Positions 16,415 to 25,510 of a stretch of 43,085 nt of DNA are shown piece by piece. Positions within the stretch are counted from its first letter, which is position 1; the number at the start of each line of letters is the position of its first letter. This DNA is from Treponema sp. GTDB lineage: Bacteria; Spirochaetota; Spirochaetia; Treponematales; Treponemataceae. The notes below the pieces were generated by a model. The model was not told the origin of the DNA. It worked only from the letters and a program-made list of their open reading frames with translations, and searched no databases. Both the position numbers and the translations under genes were made by a program. Where the stretch lies: the NCBI GenBank assembly GCA_024693915.1, contig JAILKG010000281.1, positions 1-43,085 on the forward strand, written 5' to 3'.

Positions 16415-18151
16415 ATGGCAAAAACTTTTGACGACAAAAAAATCATCTACACAATGGACAGAGTTTCCCGTGCTTACGGAACAAAGGTTGTTTTAAAAGA
16501 TATAAGCATTTCTTATTATTACGGGGCAAAAATTGGTGTGCTTGGTGCTAATGGCGCCGGAAAATCATCTCTTTTTAAGATTCTGGCAGGAATCGATAAG
16601 GATTTTACAGGAGAAACAACTCTGGCTCCGGGATACACAATCGGCTATCTTGAGCAGGAACCATACCTTGAACCTGGAAAAACTGTAATGGAAGTTGTAA
16701 AAGAGGGCGTAAAGGAAATTACAGACCTTCTTGAAGAATTTGACAAAATTAACGAAGCATTTGGTGACCCGGATGCAGATATTGATAAACTCTGCACCCG
16801 CCAGGGTGAAGTTCAGGAAAAACTGGACGCTCTTGACGCATGGAATCTTGATAACAATCTTGAACTGGCTATGGATGCTCTCCGCTGTCCGCCAAGCGAT
16901 CAGGTGGTAGACGTACTTTCCGGAGGTGAACGCCGCCGAGTTGCCCTCTGCCGCCTTCTTCTTCAGAAACCGGATATCCTGCTTTTGGACGAACCTACCA
17001 ACCACCTGGACGCAGAAACTGTTGCCTGGCTTGAAAAGCACCTCCACGATTATCCGGGAACTGTTATTGCCATTACCCACGACCGCTACTTCCTTGATGA
17101 AGTTGCAGGCTGGATTCTGGAACTTGACCGCGGTGAAGGCTTTCCTTTTAAGGGAAATTATTCCAGCTGGCTTGAACAGAAGAATCAGCGTCTTGCACTT
17201 GAAAGCAAAAACGAATCTGCCCGCCAGAAGGAAATCCAGAGAGAACTTGAATGGATTCACATGGGCGCTAAAGGACGCCAGGCTAAGCACAAGGAACACA
17301 TTACCCGCTATAATGAACTTATGAGTCAGGAAGCAAAAAAGCAGCTTAAAGATACCCAGATAAGTATTCCTGCCGGGCCACGTCTTGGCGGGCAGGTTAT
17401 TGACCTGGAAGGAGTTTCAAAATCCTTTGGCGACAAGCTTTTGTTCGACAACCTGAGTGTTCACATTCCTGCCGGTGCAATCGTTGGTATTGTAGGACCA
17501 AATGGCGCCGGAAAAACAACACTTTTCAAGATGATTGCGGATGCCGCTGGTTTTGAAAATGGAGAAAAGCCTGATTCAGGAACAATCAAAGTTGGTTCAA
17601 CTGTAAAACTGGTTTATGTAGACCAGATGAGAAGCGGTCTTGATCCAAATAAAACAGTATATGAAACTTTAGGCGGCGGCGCCGATATGATTAAGCTTGG
17701 TGCTGTGGACGAAAAGGGCCGGGCTCTGGAAGGCGGTGTTCGTGAAGTTAATGCCCATGCCTACTGCGGCTGGTTCAACTTTGCCGGTGCAGACCAGAAC
17801 AAAAAGGTCAGCGTACTTTCCGGTGGAGAGAAGAACCGCCTGAATCTGGGTATGATGTTAAAGGAAGCAGGAAACGTTCTTTTGTTCGACGAACCTACAA
17901 ATGACCTTGATGTTCAGACTGTTCGTGCTCTGGAAGAAGCTCTTGAAGATTTTGCCGGCTGTGCCATGGTTGTAAGCCATGACCGCTGGTTCCTGGACAG
18001 AATTTGTACCCACATCCTGGCATTTGAAAACAATTCTGAAGTCCGTTTCTTTGAAGGAAACTGGTCAGAATATGCTGAATGGAAGATGAAGGAATTCGGA
18101 GAAGAAGCCGGAGTTCCAAAGAGAACTGTATACAGAAAACTTTCCAGATAG
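16415..18151 (+). CDS. ettA: Energy-dependent translational throttle protein EttA (ABC-F)
   Basis: Two ABC domains (GANGAGKSS, GPNGAGKTT), LSGGERRRVALCRLLL and LSGGEKNRLNLGMML, EttA-type linker and start MDRVSRAYGTKVVLKDISISYYYGAKIG. Confidence 0.93.
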   Translation: MAKTFDDKKIIYTMDRVSRAYGTKVVLKDISISYYYGAKIGVLGANGAGKSSLFKILAGIDKDFTGETTLAPGYTIGYLEQEPYLEPGKTVMEVVKEGVKEITDLLEEFDKINEAFGDPDADIDKLCTRQGEVQEKLDALDAWNLDNNLELAMDALRCPPSDQVVDVLSGGERRRVALCRLLLQKPDILLLDEPTNHLDAETVAWLEKHLHDYPGTVIAITHDRYFLDEVAGWILELDRGEGFPFKGNYSSWLEQKNQRLALESKNESARQKEIQRELEWIHMGAKGRQAKHKEHITRYNELMSQEAKKQLKDTQISIPAGPRLGGQVIDLEGVSKSFGDKLLFDNLSVHIPAGAIVGIVGPNGAGKTTLFKMIADAAGFENGEKPDSGTIKVGSTVKLVYVDQMRSGLDPNKTVYETLGGGADMIKLGAVDEKGRALEGGVREVNAHAYCGWFNFAGADQNKKVSVLSGGEKNRLNLGMMLKEAGNVLLFDEPTNDLDVQTVRALEEALEDFAGCAMVVSHDRWFLDRICTHILAFENNSEVRFFEGNWSEYAEWKMKEFGEEAGVPKRTVYRKLSR

Positions 18152-18158
18152 AAAATCA

Positions 18159-18193
18159 GGAAGCAGCGGGGTTTAAGCAGCCTGACTGCTTCC
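18159..18193 (+). promoter_or_regulatory. Stem-loop between ettA and pspC-like gene, just before the SD
   Basis: GGAAGCAG (18159-18166) / CTGCTTCC (18186-18193), then TTAAGGAGG; shares AAATCAGGAAGCAGC, or nearly so, with 5640-5654. Confidence 0.6.
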
Positions 18194-18211
18194 TTAAGGA
18201 GGGATAATTTT

Positions 18212-18514
18212 ATGGAAAAAAAACTATATCGTTCAAAAGACAAAAAAATCGCAGGCGTATGCAGCGGAATTGCAGAATACTTTGATATAGATCCTACAAT
18301 CGTTCGCATTTTGTGGGTTCTTTTTGTGCTTGCTGGCGGAAGCGGAATTCTCATCTACATTATCATGGCATTTATTGTTCCTGAAAAGCCGGCCAGCATT
18401 GAAAAAAAAGAATCCGGGGAAGCTTCTTCAGAAGGCTCTTCTTCTGCAGCAGGTGATAACTGGCAGGCTCAAAAAGAAAGTGCTCAGGAAACTGAAGCCC
18501 ATACCAGCGAATAA
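18212..18514 (+). CDS. PspC domain protein
   Basis: LYRSKDKKIAGVCSGIAEYFDIDPTIVRILWVLFVLAGGSGILIYIIMAFIVPEKP is a canonical PspC domain. Confidence 0.93.
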   Translation: MEKKLYRSKDKKIAGVCSGIAEYFDIDPTIVRILWVLFVLAGGSGILIYIIMAFIVPEKPASIEKKESGEASSEGSSSAAGDNWQAQKESAQETEAHTSE

Positions 18515-18531
18515 AAATAAGAAGCTTATAA

Positions 18532-19194
18532 ATGAATAATTTAAACTACTCTGTGGCAATTTTTGATATGGACGGCACAATTCTTGATACTTTAGAGGAT
18601 TTGTCCACCGCCATAAACAAAGCCCTGGTTGAAAATTCTTTGCCGGAAAGAAGCATTGAAGAAGTGAAGGGCTTTGTTGGGAACGGCCTTTACAAGCTTG
18701 TAGAAAGAGCTGTGCCTGCCTCTTCTTCTGATGAAGTTAAAAAGGCAGTTTTTAAAAACTTTAATGATTATTATGCCCTTCATTCTTCGGAAAAGACAAA
18801 GCCTTATCCTGGAATTGTGGAACTTTTGAAAAAACTAAAGGAGGGCGGCGTCAAAATTGCGGTCTGTTCAAATAAGCCTGACTACGCCGTTCAGGAATTG
18901 TGCAATATACATTTTCCCTCTCTTTTTGACGCCGCCCTGGGTGCAAAGGATAAAGAGCATGTAAAACCCTGCCCGGATGCGGTAAACAGAATCCTCGAAA
19001 AACTGGATATCCCTGCAAGTGAGGCAGTTTACATTGGAGATTCCGAAGTGGATATTCAGACGGCTGAGAATGCGGGAACAGCCTGTATTTCGGTTTGCTG
19101 GGGTTTTAAAAGCCGTGAATTTCTGGTTCAGAATGGAGCAAAATGCATTGTAAATTCTGCAGAAGAGCTTTCCTTTTTGCTTTTGGGATGCTAG
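18532..19194 (+). CDS. gph: HAD-family phosphoglycolate phosphatase-like hydrolase
   Basis: IFDMDGTILDTLEDL, AVCSNKPDYA, KPCPDAVNRILEKL, YIGDSEVDIQTAENAG. Confidence 0.88.
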   Translation: MNNLNYSVAIFDMDGTILDTLEDLSTAINKALVENSLPERSIEEVKGFVGNGLYKLVERAVPASSSDEVKKAVFKNFNDYYALHSSEKTKPYPGIVELLKKLKEGGVKIAVCSNKPDYAVQELCNIHFPSLFDAALGAKDKEHVKPCPDAVNRILEKLDIPASEAVYIGDSEVDIQTAENAGTACISVCWGFKSREFLVQNGAKCIVNSAEELSFLLLGC

Positions 19195-19292
19195 CTGATT
19201 TTGGTTTTTTATATAGAACAAAAAAAACGGCCTTAAGTCTGGGAAGAAAAACTTTTTGACAAAAACAGGCCGGGCAAGGATTGGAAGGGGGC

Positions 19293-19451
19293 GGGGGCTG
19301 TCCAATAATTTGAATGTCTATGGTCATTGTGTTTCGACAGGCTCAACAACCAAGGCTCTCGAAATAATCATGTGTACAAAAGATGGTGGTTGCTTCGCGC
19401 CTTCGGACGAGAACCTCAACCACCACAATTAGTACTTTTTGGACAGCCCCC
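19293..19451. repeat. Nested palindromic intergenic element
   Basis: 12-bp outer arms GGGGGCTGTCCA (19293-19304) / TGGACAGCCCCC (19440-19451), inner GGTGGTTG (19385-19392) / CAACCACC (19417-19424), and the REP-like string TTTCGACAGGCTCAACAACC. Confidence 0.75.
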
Positions 19452-19455
19452 AGCC

Positions 19456-19489
19456 GTAGCAGGACATGCACTTGTGCAGGTTCTGCTAC
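19456..19489. repeat. Nested hairpin adjacent to the above element
   Basis: GTAGCAG (19456-19462) / CTGCTAC (19483-19489) enclosing TGCAC-TT-GTGCA (19467-19478). Confidence 0.75.
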
Positions 19490-19572
19490 CGACCGCTAGG
19501 GTAGCCCTGGAAAGCCTTTGGGAAGAAAAGCTTCCCCCAAAAAATGAAAAAAAAGAAAATTGGAGATATATT

Positions 19573-20997
19573 ATGGCAAAGACTAAAAAAAAGAGCGGAA
19601 AAGCTTTTTACGGTGAAAATCTTGTAGAAAATTACAAGGATTTTTTGAACAATGGAAAAACTGAGCGTGAGTGCGTTGCCCAGATTATTGAAGGAGCAGA
19701 AGCCTGCGGTTTTAAAAATATTGCTGAATGCAAAAAACTTAAAGCTGGAGACAAGGTTTATGTTCAGAAAATGAACAAGGCAATTGCGCTTTTTGTGATT
19801 GGCTCTGGAGATATTGCAGATGGAATGAACATTTTAGGTGCTCATATCGATTCTCCTCGTCTGGATGCAAAACAGAATCCGATTTACGAAAAGGATTTTG
19901 TGACTTATCTGAACACTCATTATTATGGCGGAATAAAAAAATATCAGTGGGTAACTCTGCCTCTGGCAATTCACGGTGTAATCTGCAAGGCTGACGGCAC
20001 TGTGGTAAAAGTAAATGTTGGCGAAGATGAAGGTGATCCGGTTTTCTGTATTTCTGACATTCTGCCTCACTTGGCTCAGGATCAGATGAAAAAAGCTGGT
20101 TCTGATATCGTAAAGGGTGAAGATCTGGACGTAATCATCGGTTCAATCAAGCCTAGTAAAAAAGAAGAAAAAGCCGAAGACGAAGATAAAAAAGACAAGA
20201 AAAAGAGGAAAGAAGAAAAACTTACAAGCAAAAAAATCATCCTTAAGCTTTTGAAGGAAAAATACGGAATTGAGGAAAAAGACCTTGAATCCGCAGAGCT
20301 GGAAATTGTTCCTGCAGGTAAGGCTCGTGACTGCGGATTTGACCGTTCTCTGGTTCTGGGTTATGGCCAGGACGACCGTTCCTGCGCCTTTACTTCTTTT
20401 GCGGCTCTTATGGACGCCTGTGCTGAAGGCCTGAGCGCACCAATCCGCACAAGCTGCTGTCTCTGCGTGGACAAAGAGGAAATTGGTTCTGTGGGAGCAA
20501 CGGGAATGGGTTCTCACTTCTTTGAAAATGCGGTTGCAGAAGTTGTAAGCCGTCTTCAGACAATTTACAGTGAGTTGAGCTTGCGCCGCTGTCTTTCCAA
20601 CAGCTATATGCTTTCAAGCGATGTAAATGCCGCTTTTGATCCTATGAATCCAGGCCTTTACGACAAAGACAACGCTTCCTTCCTGGGTGGTGGACTTGTC
20701 TTTAACAAATATACTGGTTCCCGGGGAAAGTCCGGGGCAAGCGACGCCAATCCTGAATTTATTGCAAAACTTCGCGGCTGTATGAACCGGGCTGAAGTTT
20801 TGTATCAGATGGCTGAACTGGGAAGAGTTGACCAGGGTGGTGGCGGAACTATCGCTTATCTTGCGGCAAAATATGGAATGAACGTAATTGATGCCGGCGT
20901 TTCAGTTTTGAGCATGCACGCTCCATGGGAATTGACCGCCGCCAGTGATATTCAGCAGGCCTATAATGGTTACAGAGCCTTTTTGACTCTCTGCTAG
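19573..20997 (+). CDS. M18 family aminopeptidase
   Basis: ILGAHIDSPRLDAKQNP, CCLCVDKEEIGSVGATGM, SSDVNAAFDPMNP, SMHAPWELTAASDIQQAYNGYRAFL. The ORF track's start at 19327 reads through the palindromic intergenic repeat; ATG 19573 after ggagatatatt is preferred. Confidence 0.92.
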   Translation: MAKTKKKSGKAFYGENLVENYKDFLNNGKTERECVAQIIEGAEACGFKNIAECKKLKAGDKVYVQKMNKAIALFVIGSGDIADGMNILGAHIDSPRLDAKQNPIYEKDFVTYLNTHYYGGIKKYQWVTLPLAIHGVICKADGTVVKVNVGEDEGDPVFCISDILPHLAQDQMKKAGSDIVKGEDLDVIIGSIKPSKKEEKAEDEDKKDKKKRKEEKLTSKKIILKLLKEKYGIEEKDLESAELEIVPAGKARDCGFDRSLVLGYGQDDRSCAFTSFAALMDACAEGLSAPIRTSCCLCVDKEEIGSVGATGMGSHFFENAVAEVVSRLQTIYSELSLRRCLSNSYMLSSDVNAAFDPMNPGLYDKDNASFLGGGLVFNKYTGSRGKSGASDANPEFIAKLRGCMNRAEVLYQMAELGRVDQGGGGTIAYLAAKYGMNVIDAGVSVLSMHAPWELTAASDIQQAYNGYRAFLTLC

Positions 20998-21072
20998 ACT
21001 TTGCGGGAAGTGCAGGAAGATATTTTATTCGGGTTTTGCACGATGTTTTGCAGCTAAAAATTGTTTTTTTAG

Positions 21073-21105
21073 GCGGGTGCTCTTTTAAGAGCCCCCGCTT
21101 TTTTT
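21073..21105 (+). terminator. Rho-independent terminator after M18 gene
   Basis: GCGGGTGCTCTT-TTAAGAGCCCCCGC followed by T7. Confidence 0.85.
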
Positions 21106-21145
21106 ATAGTCGGCGAGATGTATCGCAAAACTGGGCATAAATAGA

Positions 21146-21179
21146 GCGTTTTTTGGACCCTGGTACGCAGACCTAACCA
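21146..21179 (-). repeat. Dispersed intergenic repeat, copy 2 (inverted relative to 8294-8328)
   Basis: Reverse complement TGGTTAGGTCTGCGTACCAGGGTCCAAAAAACGC. Confidence 0.75.
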
Positions 21180-21289
21180 TTTTTTTTGCAGCTTACTTAT
21201 AAAGCGCTTGACCTGCTATTCCAGGCATATGCTCTCTTTAATTTTTTGCACCTACTTGAAAATCTCTTGTTAAAAATCTATTATACGGT

Positions 21290-21829
21290 ATGGCTAATTC
21301 AGAAAAGATTAAAAGCTTGATACAGGAATTCGTTGATGCTGATACGATAAATGCTGTTGAAAGTTTTGCGCAGAATAAAGAAAATGACAATAAAGATGCT
21401 GATTTAATAGCAAAAATGTTCGGATACAGCTTGAGCGGAAGTTTTTCTTCTTCTTCTGAAGATGAACAGAAAAAGCAGGTTATCAGTTTTAAGAATAATC
21501 TTAAACTTTTGATTCAGAAAACATGGGTTGAAAAAGACGATGTAACCTTAAAAGAAGAAATCCTTGGTCGTCTTGAAGATTTAGACTGCGGTCAAGGAAA
21601 ATGGAAAGAAGTTTATACAGAATTTTTGACCATAATCGGAAGTTCGGTATATCTGATGTTCGGTCAGCAGACAAAATCCGATGATTTTGGAGAGTATTCA
21701 CTCAGAATTGATCCTGAATTTGGTATTTTCTGGTGGTTCATAAAAAGTCTGCCCGAAAAAGCAGAATGGTCTGATGAAAAATGTCGTAATGCCGTTCTGC
21801 TTGGAATGTATTTCCTTGCAAATTACTAG
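21290..21829 (+). CDS. Hypothetical protein, 179 aa
   Basis: Intact ORF with its own terminator; no family recognised. Confidence 0.65.
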   Translation: MANSEKIKSLIQEFVDADTINAVESFAQNKENDNKDADLIAKMFGYSLSGSFSSSSEDEQKKQVISFKNNLKLLIQKTWVEKDDVTLKEEILGRLEDLDCGQGKWKEVYTEFLTIIGSSVYLMFGQQTKSDDFGEYSLRIDPEFGIFWWFIKSLPEKAEWSDEKCRNAVLLGMYFLANY

Positions 21830-21842
21830 TTTTTTATATAAG

Positions 21843-21878
21843 GCCGGAGCTTTTAAGGGTTCCGGCTTATTTTTTTAT
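21843..21878 (+). terminator. Rho-independent terminator
   Basis: GCCGGA...TCCGGC stem followed by a T-rich run. Confidence 0.8.
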
Positions 21879-21922
21879 GGGATTGGATTTACCGGCTCAA
21901 AAAGTGAAAGATAGAGGAAAAT

Positions 21923-23239
21923 ATGAGTTTGGAAGAAAGTTATAAGATTTTACGGAAGGGTGCAGAAGTTCTTGCCCTGCAGAATGCTCAGACCAAAAAC
22001 AGAGTTTTGAAAATTGTAAAAGAAGCGCTGGATAAAAACCGCCAGAAAATTCTTGCAGAGAATGCAAAGGATGTAAAAAGAGCCCGGGATGCTGGTGTAA
22101 AGGATTCTCTGGTGGACAGGCTCTCCCTGGATGACAAAAAAATCAACGGAATTTTGGAAAGCATGGATGTGGTTATCGCACAGACTGACCCCATCGGTGA
22201 AGAAGTTGCCGGCTGGAAAACTCCAAACGGTCTTTGCATCAGGCAGGTGCGTGTACCTATTGGAGTGGTTGGTATTATTTACGAAAGCCGCCCTAATGTT
22301 ACCGTTGATGCTTTCTGTCTGGCTTATAAAAGCGGAAACTCAATTCTTTTAAGGGGCTCTTCCAGCGCATATGCTTCTAACCGCGCCATTGTGGATGTGA
22401 TTAAGGAAGCTCTGGATAAGGCTGAGGGCGGCGTGCCTGATGCAATCGAGCTTGTTGAAACAAAAGAAGGCGATCACTCTGATGTTGATGCAATTTTGAA
22501 CGCAGTGGGAAAAATTGATGTTGTACTTCCTCGCGGTGGAAAAAAACTGATTCAAAATGTTGTGCAGAATGCCCGTGTACCGGTTATTGAAACTGGAAGT
22601 GGTGTTTGCCATCTTTATGTTGACGAAAGTGCCGATCTTGAAATGGCTGTAACAATTGCCGAAAACGCAAAAATTCAACGCCCTGGAGTTTGCAACGCTA
22701 TTGAATGTATTCTTGTAAACAGAAAAGTTGCAGAGGACTTCTTAGAGCGGCTGGTTGAACGTTTTGCAGGCCGTGTAACTTTCCATGCTGACCCGGAAGC
22801 TCTTACAATTTTGAAGGAAGCCGCCTTAAGGGAAGCAATTGCCCAGAATGCAGAAGAAGGTTCCTCAGGAAAAAATCCTGCTACAAAAATTCTTGCAGCA
22901 AGAGAAGAGGATTTTGGAAACGAATATCTTGATTACGAGTGCTGTGTAAAAATTGTAGATGATGTAAATGAGGCAATTTCTTATATTAATGCTCACAATA
23001 CAAAGCATTCAGAAAGCATCATCACACAGGATATGAAAAATGCCCGCCTTTTCCAGTCAAAGGTGGATGCGGCCTGCGTTTATGTGAATGCTTCAACCCG
23101 TTTTACAGACGGAGGAGAATTTGGTTTTGGCGCAGAACTTGGAATCAGTACCCAGAAACTTCATGCCCGGGGACCAATGGGAATAAAGGCATTAACCACA
23201 ACAAAATATTTAATTGAAGGCGAAGGACAGATAAGATGA
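21923..23239 (+). CDS. proA: Gamma-glutamyl phosphate reductase
   Basis: VRVPIGVVGIIYESRPNVTVDAFCLAYKSGNSILLRGSSSA; QRPGVCNAIECILV; STRFTDGGEFGFGAELGISTQKLHARGPMG. Confidence 0.97.
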   Translation: MSLEESYKILRKGAEVLALQNAQTKNRVLKIVKEALDKNRQKILAENAKDVKRARDAGVKDSLVDRLSLDDKKINGILESMDVVIAQTDPIGEEVAGWKTPNGLCIRQVRVPIGVVGIIYESRPNVTVDAFCLAYKSGNSILLRGSSSAYASNRAIVDVIKEALDKAEGGVPDAIELVETKEGDHSDVDAILNAVGKIDVVLPRGGKKLIQNVVQNARVPVIETGSGVCHLYVDESADLEMAVTIAENAKIQRPGVCNAIECILVNRKVAEDFLERLVERFAGRVTFHADPEALTILKEAALREAIAQNAEEGSSGKNPATKILAAREEDFGNEYLDYECCVKIVDDVNEAISYINAHNTKHSESIITQDMKNARLFQSKVDAACVYVNASTRFTDGGEFGFGAELGISTQKLHARGPMGIKALTTTKYLIEGEGQIR

Positions 23240-24036
23240 ACGAAGCAATCGCAAAGGCAATTAATTCTGCCAGAAAAATAGTAATTAAAATTGGAAGCAA
23301 TACTCTGGCAAAACCTGATGGAACTCAGAATACTCAGTTTATGGCAAATTTTGCTGCTCAGTGCAAAAAACTTGTGGAGCAGGGAAAGCAGATTGTTGTA
23401 GTTTCTTCCGGTGCTCAGGTTAGCGGAGTTTCTACCCTCAAGGAATGGGCTAGAAAAAAGGACGTGCATTTTCGTCAGGCTCTTTGCGCTATCGGCCAGG
23501 TTGAACTGATGGCTCAGTGGCGAAAGGCTTTTGCTGAACAGTCCCTTCACATCGGTCAGCTGCTTTTTACCAAAGAAGATTTCGAAAATGATCACCGTTC
23601 GCTGAATATCAGAAATACGCTTTTTACTCTTACTGATGAAGGGGTAATTCCTATCATCAACGAAAATGACTCGGTTTCCATTGACGAATTTTCTATTGGT
23701 GACAACGATAACCTTTCCGCCCTCACTTCAATTCTCTGGTCTGCAGATTTGCTGATTCTCTTTAGTGATATTGATGGAATTTTTACTGACAATCCAAAAA
23801 CCAATCCGGATGCTAAACTGATTGAAACAGTGGATGATATTCCTGCTCTGCGTTCAAAAATTAAAATCGGCTCTACAAATGCCTTTGGAACGGGCGGAAT
23901 CGAAACAAAAATTCAGGCCGCTGAAAAAACAACAGTTTACGGAATTCCAGTTGTTCTTGCCAATGGAAGCGAAGAAAATATTCTGGAAAAACTGAGTCTG
24001 GGTCAGGCAAAGGGTACATTGTTTTTGGAGAAATAG
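23236..24036 (+). CDS. proB: Glutamate 5-kinase lacking the C-terminal PUA domain
   Basis: IVIKIGSNTLAKPDG, VVVSSGAQVSGV, IPIINENDSVS, FSDIDGIFTDNPKTNPDA, GTGGIETKIQAAE; 266 aa only; ATGA overlap with proA. Confidence 0.95.
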   Translation: MNEAIAKAINSARKIVIKIGSNTLAKPDGTQNTQFMANFAAQCKKLVEQGKQIVVVSSGAQVSGVSTLKEWARKKDVHFRQALCAIGQVELMAQWRKAFAEQSLHIGQLLFTKEDFENDHRSLNIRNTLFTLTDEGVIPIINENDSVSIDEFSIGDNDNLSALTSILWSADLLILFSDIDGIFTDNPKTNPDAKLIETVDDIPALRSKIKIGSTNAFGTGGIETKIQAAEKTTVYGIPVVLANGSEENILEKLSLGQAKGTLFLEK

Positions 24037-24062
24037 AAAAGCTGTGCTATAATTTATGACAC

Positions 24063-25397
24063 ATGAATCTAGATTATCGGATAGAATTTGATATTGCTGG
24101 TCTTATTTTTGATTTCCTCATTCTTTTGATTGTCAAAAAATTGTATGGCTACACATCAAAAAATAACCGACGTTTTAAAACTTTTCTGATAGTCTGCATT
24201 TTTTCTGGAATTCTGGATATCATAACGGCATACACTTTTAGCAATGCCGCTTTTATCCCGGGAATCCTTAATTTTTTATTAAATTATTTCTATCTTTCTA
24301 CCGCTTTTTTTACGGCCTACCTTGTTCACGAATATCTGATTTGTGTACTTCAGTATGAATCAAAACTTTGCACAATTTTAAGAAAAGGATTTGTTTATCT
24401 TTTTATTGCGGTTTTTTCAGTTAATCTGATTTTTGCTATTCTTCACCAGCTGGATATTTTAAATTTTGTACTTATTTTTGATTTTAAAGACAGGACTTAC
24501 AATAAGGGACCTCTTTTCTATTTGAATTTTGCTCTTCCTTCATACTATCTTTTTCATTCCGGATTTCTTTTCTTTTTTAAGGGAAAACTTTTTACGCAAA
24601 AACAGCGCTACCTCTGCGCTTCGATTTTTGCTTTCCCTTTGATTGCGGTGATTATTCAGGTTTTGATGCCTGAATATTTGATGACTTTCTTTTCATATTC
24701 AGCTTTTACTTTTGTAATTCTATTTTCTCTGGAAACTCCAGATTTTCAGCAGTTAAAATATCTAAGGGAAAATCTTGAAAAAGAGGTAAAAAGGCAGACG
24801 GCGGTGGCTTATGACCGCCAGTTAAAAATTCAAAAACTTTCCATTGAGATTGTAGAAACTCTTGCCCAGGCAATTGATGAAAAGGATGAATACACCAACG
24901 GTCATTCCAGGCGTGTAAGTGAATATTCAGTTTTGCTTGCCAATGAAATGTGCTGGCCATCTGAAAAAATAGAACAATTAAGGGTTTCGGCTCTTTTGCA
25001 CGATGTAGGAAAAATTGGTATTCCTGATAATATTCTTTTAAAACCTGGCCGGCTTACGGACGATGAATATGAAATCATCAAATCTCATGCGGCTAAAGGT
25101 GGAAAAATTCTTCAAAACGTTTCTTCTCTTCCTATCGCGGCGGAAACTGCAAATTATCACCATGAACGCTTTGATGGAAAAGGCTATCCAAAGGGACTTA
25201 AGGGAACGGAAATTCCTGAATATGCCAGAATTGTTTCAATTGCCGATGCCTATGACGCAATGAATTCCAGACGAGTTTACCGAGATGCTCTGCCCAGGGA
25301 AGAAATTCGCCGCCGTCTGGAGGAAGGCAAGGGAAGTCAGTTTGACCCATGTTATCTGGATGTATTCTTAATTCTTTTTGATAAAGGTATTGTCTAG
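24063..25397 (+). CDS. Multi-TM HD-GYP domain protein (putative c-di-GMP phosphodiesterase)
   Basis: N-terminal polytopic region; NGHSRRVSEYS, LLHDVGKIGIPDNILLKPGRL, HHERFDGKGYPKGLKG, IADAYDAMNSRRVYR. Confidence 0.92.
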   Translation: MNLDYRIEFDIAGLIFDFLILLIVKKLYGYTSKNNRRFKTFLIVCIFSGILDIITAYTFSNAAFIPGILNFLLNYFYLSTAFFTAYLVHEYLICVLQYESKLCTILRKGFVYLFIAVFSVNLIFAILHQLDILNFVLIFDFKDRTYNKGPLFYLNFALPSYYLFHSGFLFFFKGKLFTQKQRYLCASIFAFPLIAVIIQVLMPEYLMTFFSYSAFTFVILFSLETPDFQQLKYLRENLEKEVKRQTAVAYDRQLKIQKLSIEIVETLAQAIDEKDEYTNGHSRRVSEYSVLLANEMCWPSEKIEQLRVSALLHDVGKIGIPDNILLKPGRLTDDEYEIIKSHAAKGGKILQNVSSLPIAAETANYHHERFDGKGYPKGLKGTEIPEYARIVSIADAYDAMNSRRVYRDALPREEIRRRLEEGKGSQFDPCYLDVFLILFDKGIV

Positions 25398-25510
25398 TTT
25401 TTTGTAAATCAATAATATTTCTTCTAAAATGGAAGCTTGAAAATGTTTATTCAGAAATTCCTTTGTTCGGGCATTTTGGATAACATTGTTTTTAAAGGCC
25501 ATATTTAATT

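Noticed and set aside
16565-17299. 244-aa minus-strand ORF inside ettA, and 132-aa plus ORF 16926-17324
   Set aside because: Overlap the conserved ABC-F gene in other frames; no family motifs.
19327-19572. Upstream extension of the M18 aminopeptidase ORF
   Set aside because: Translation of the palindromic intergenic element; ATG at 19573 gives the expected protein start.
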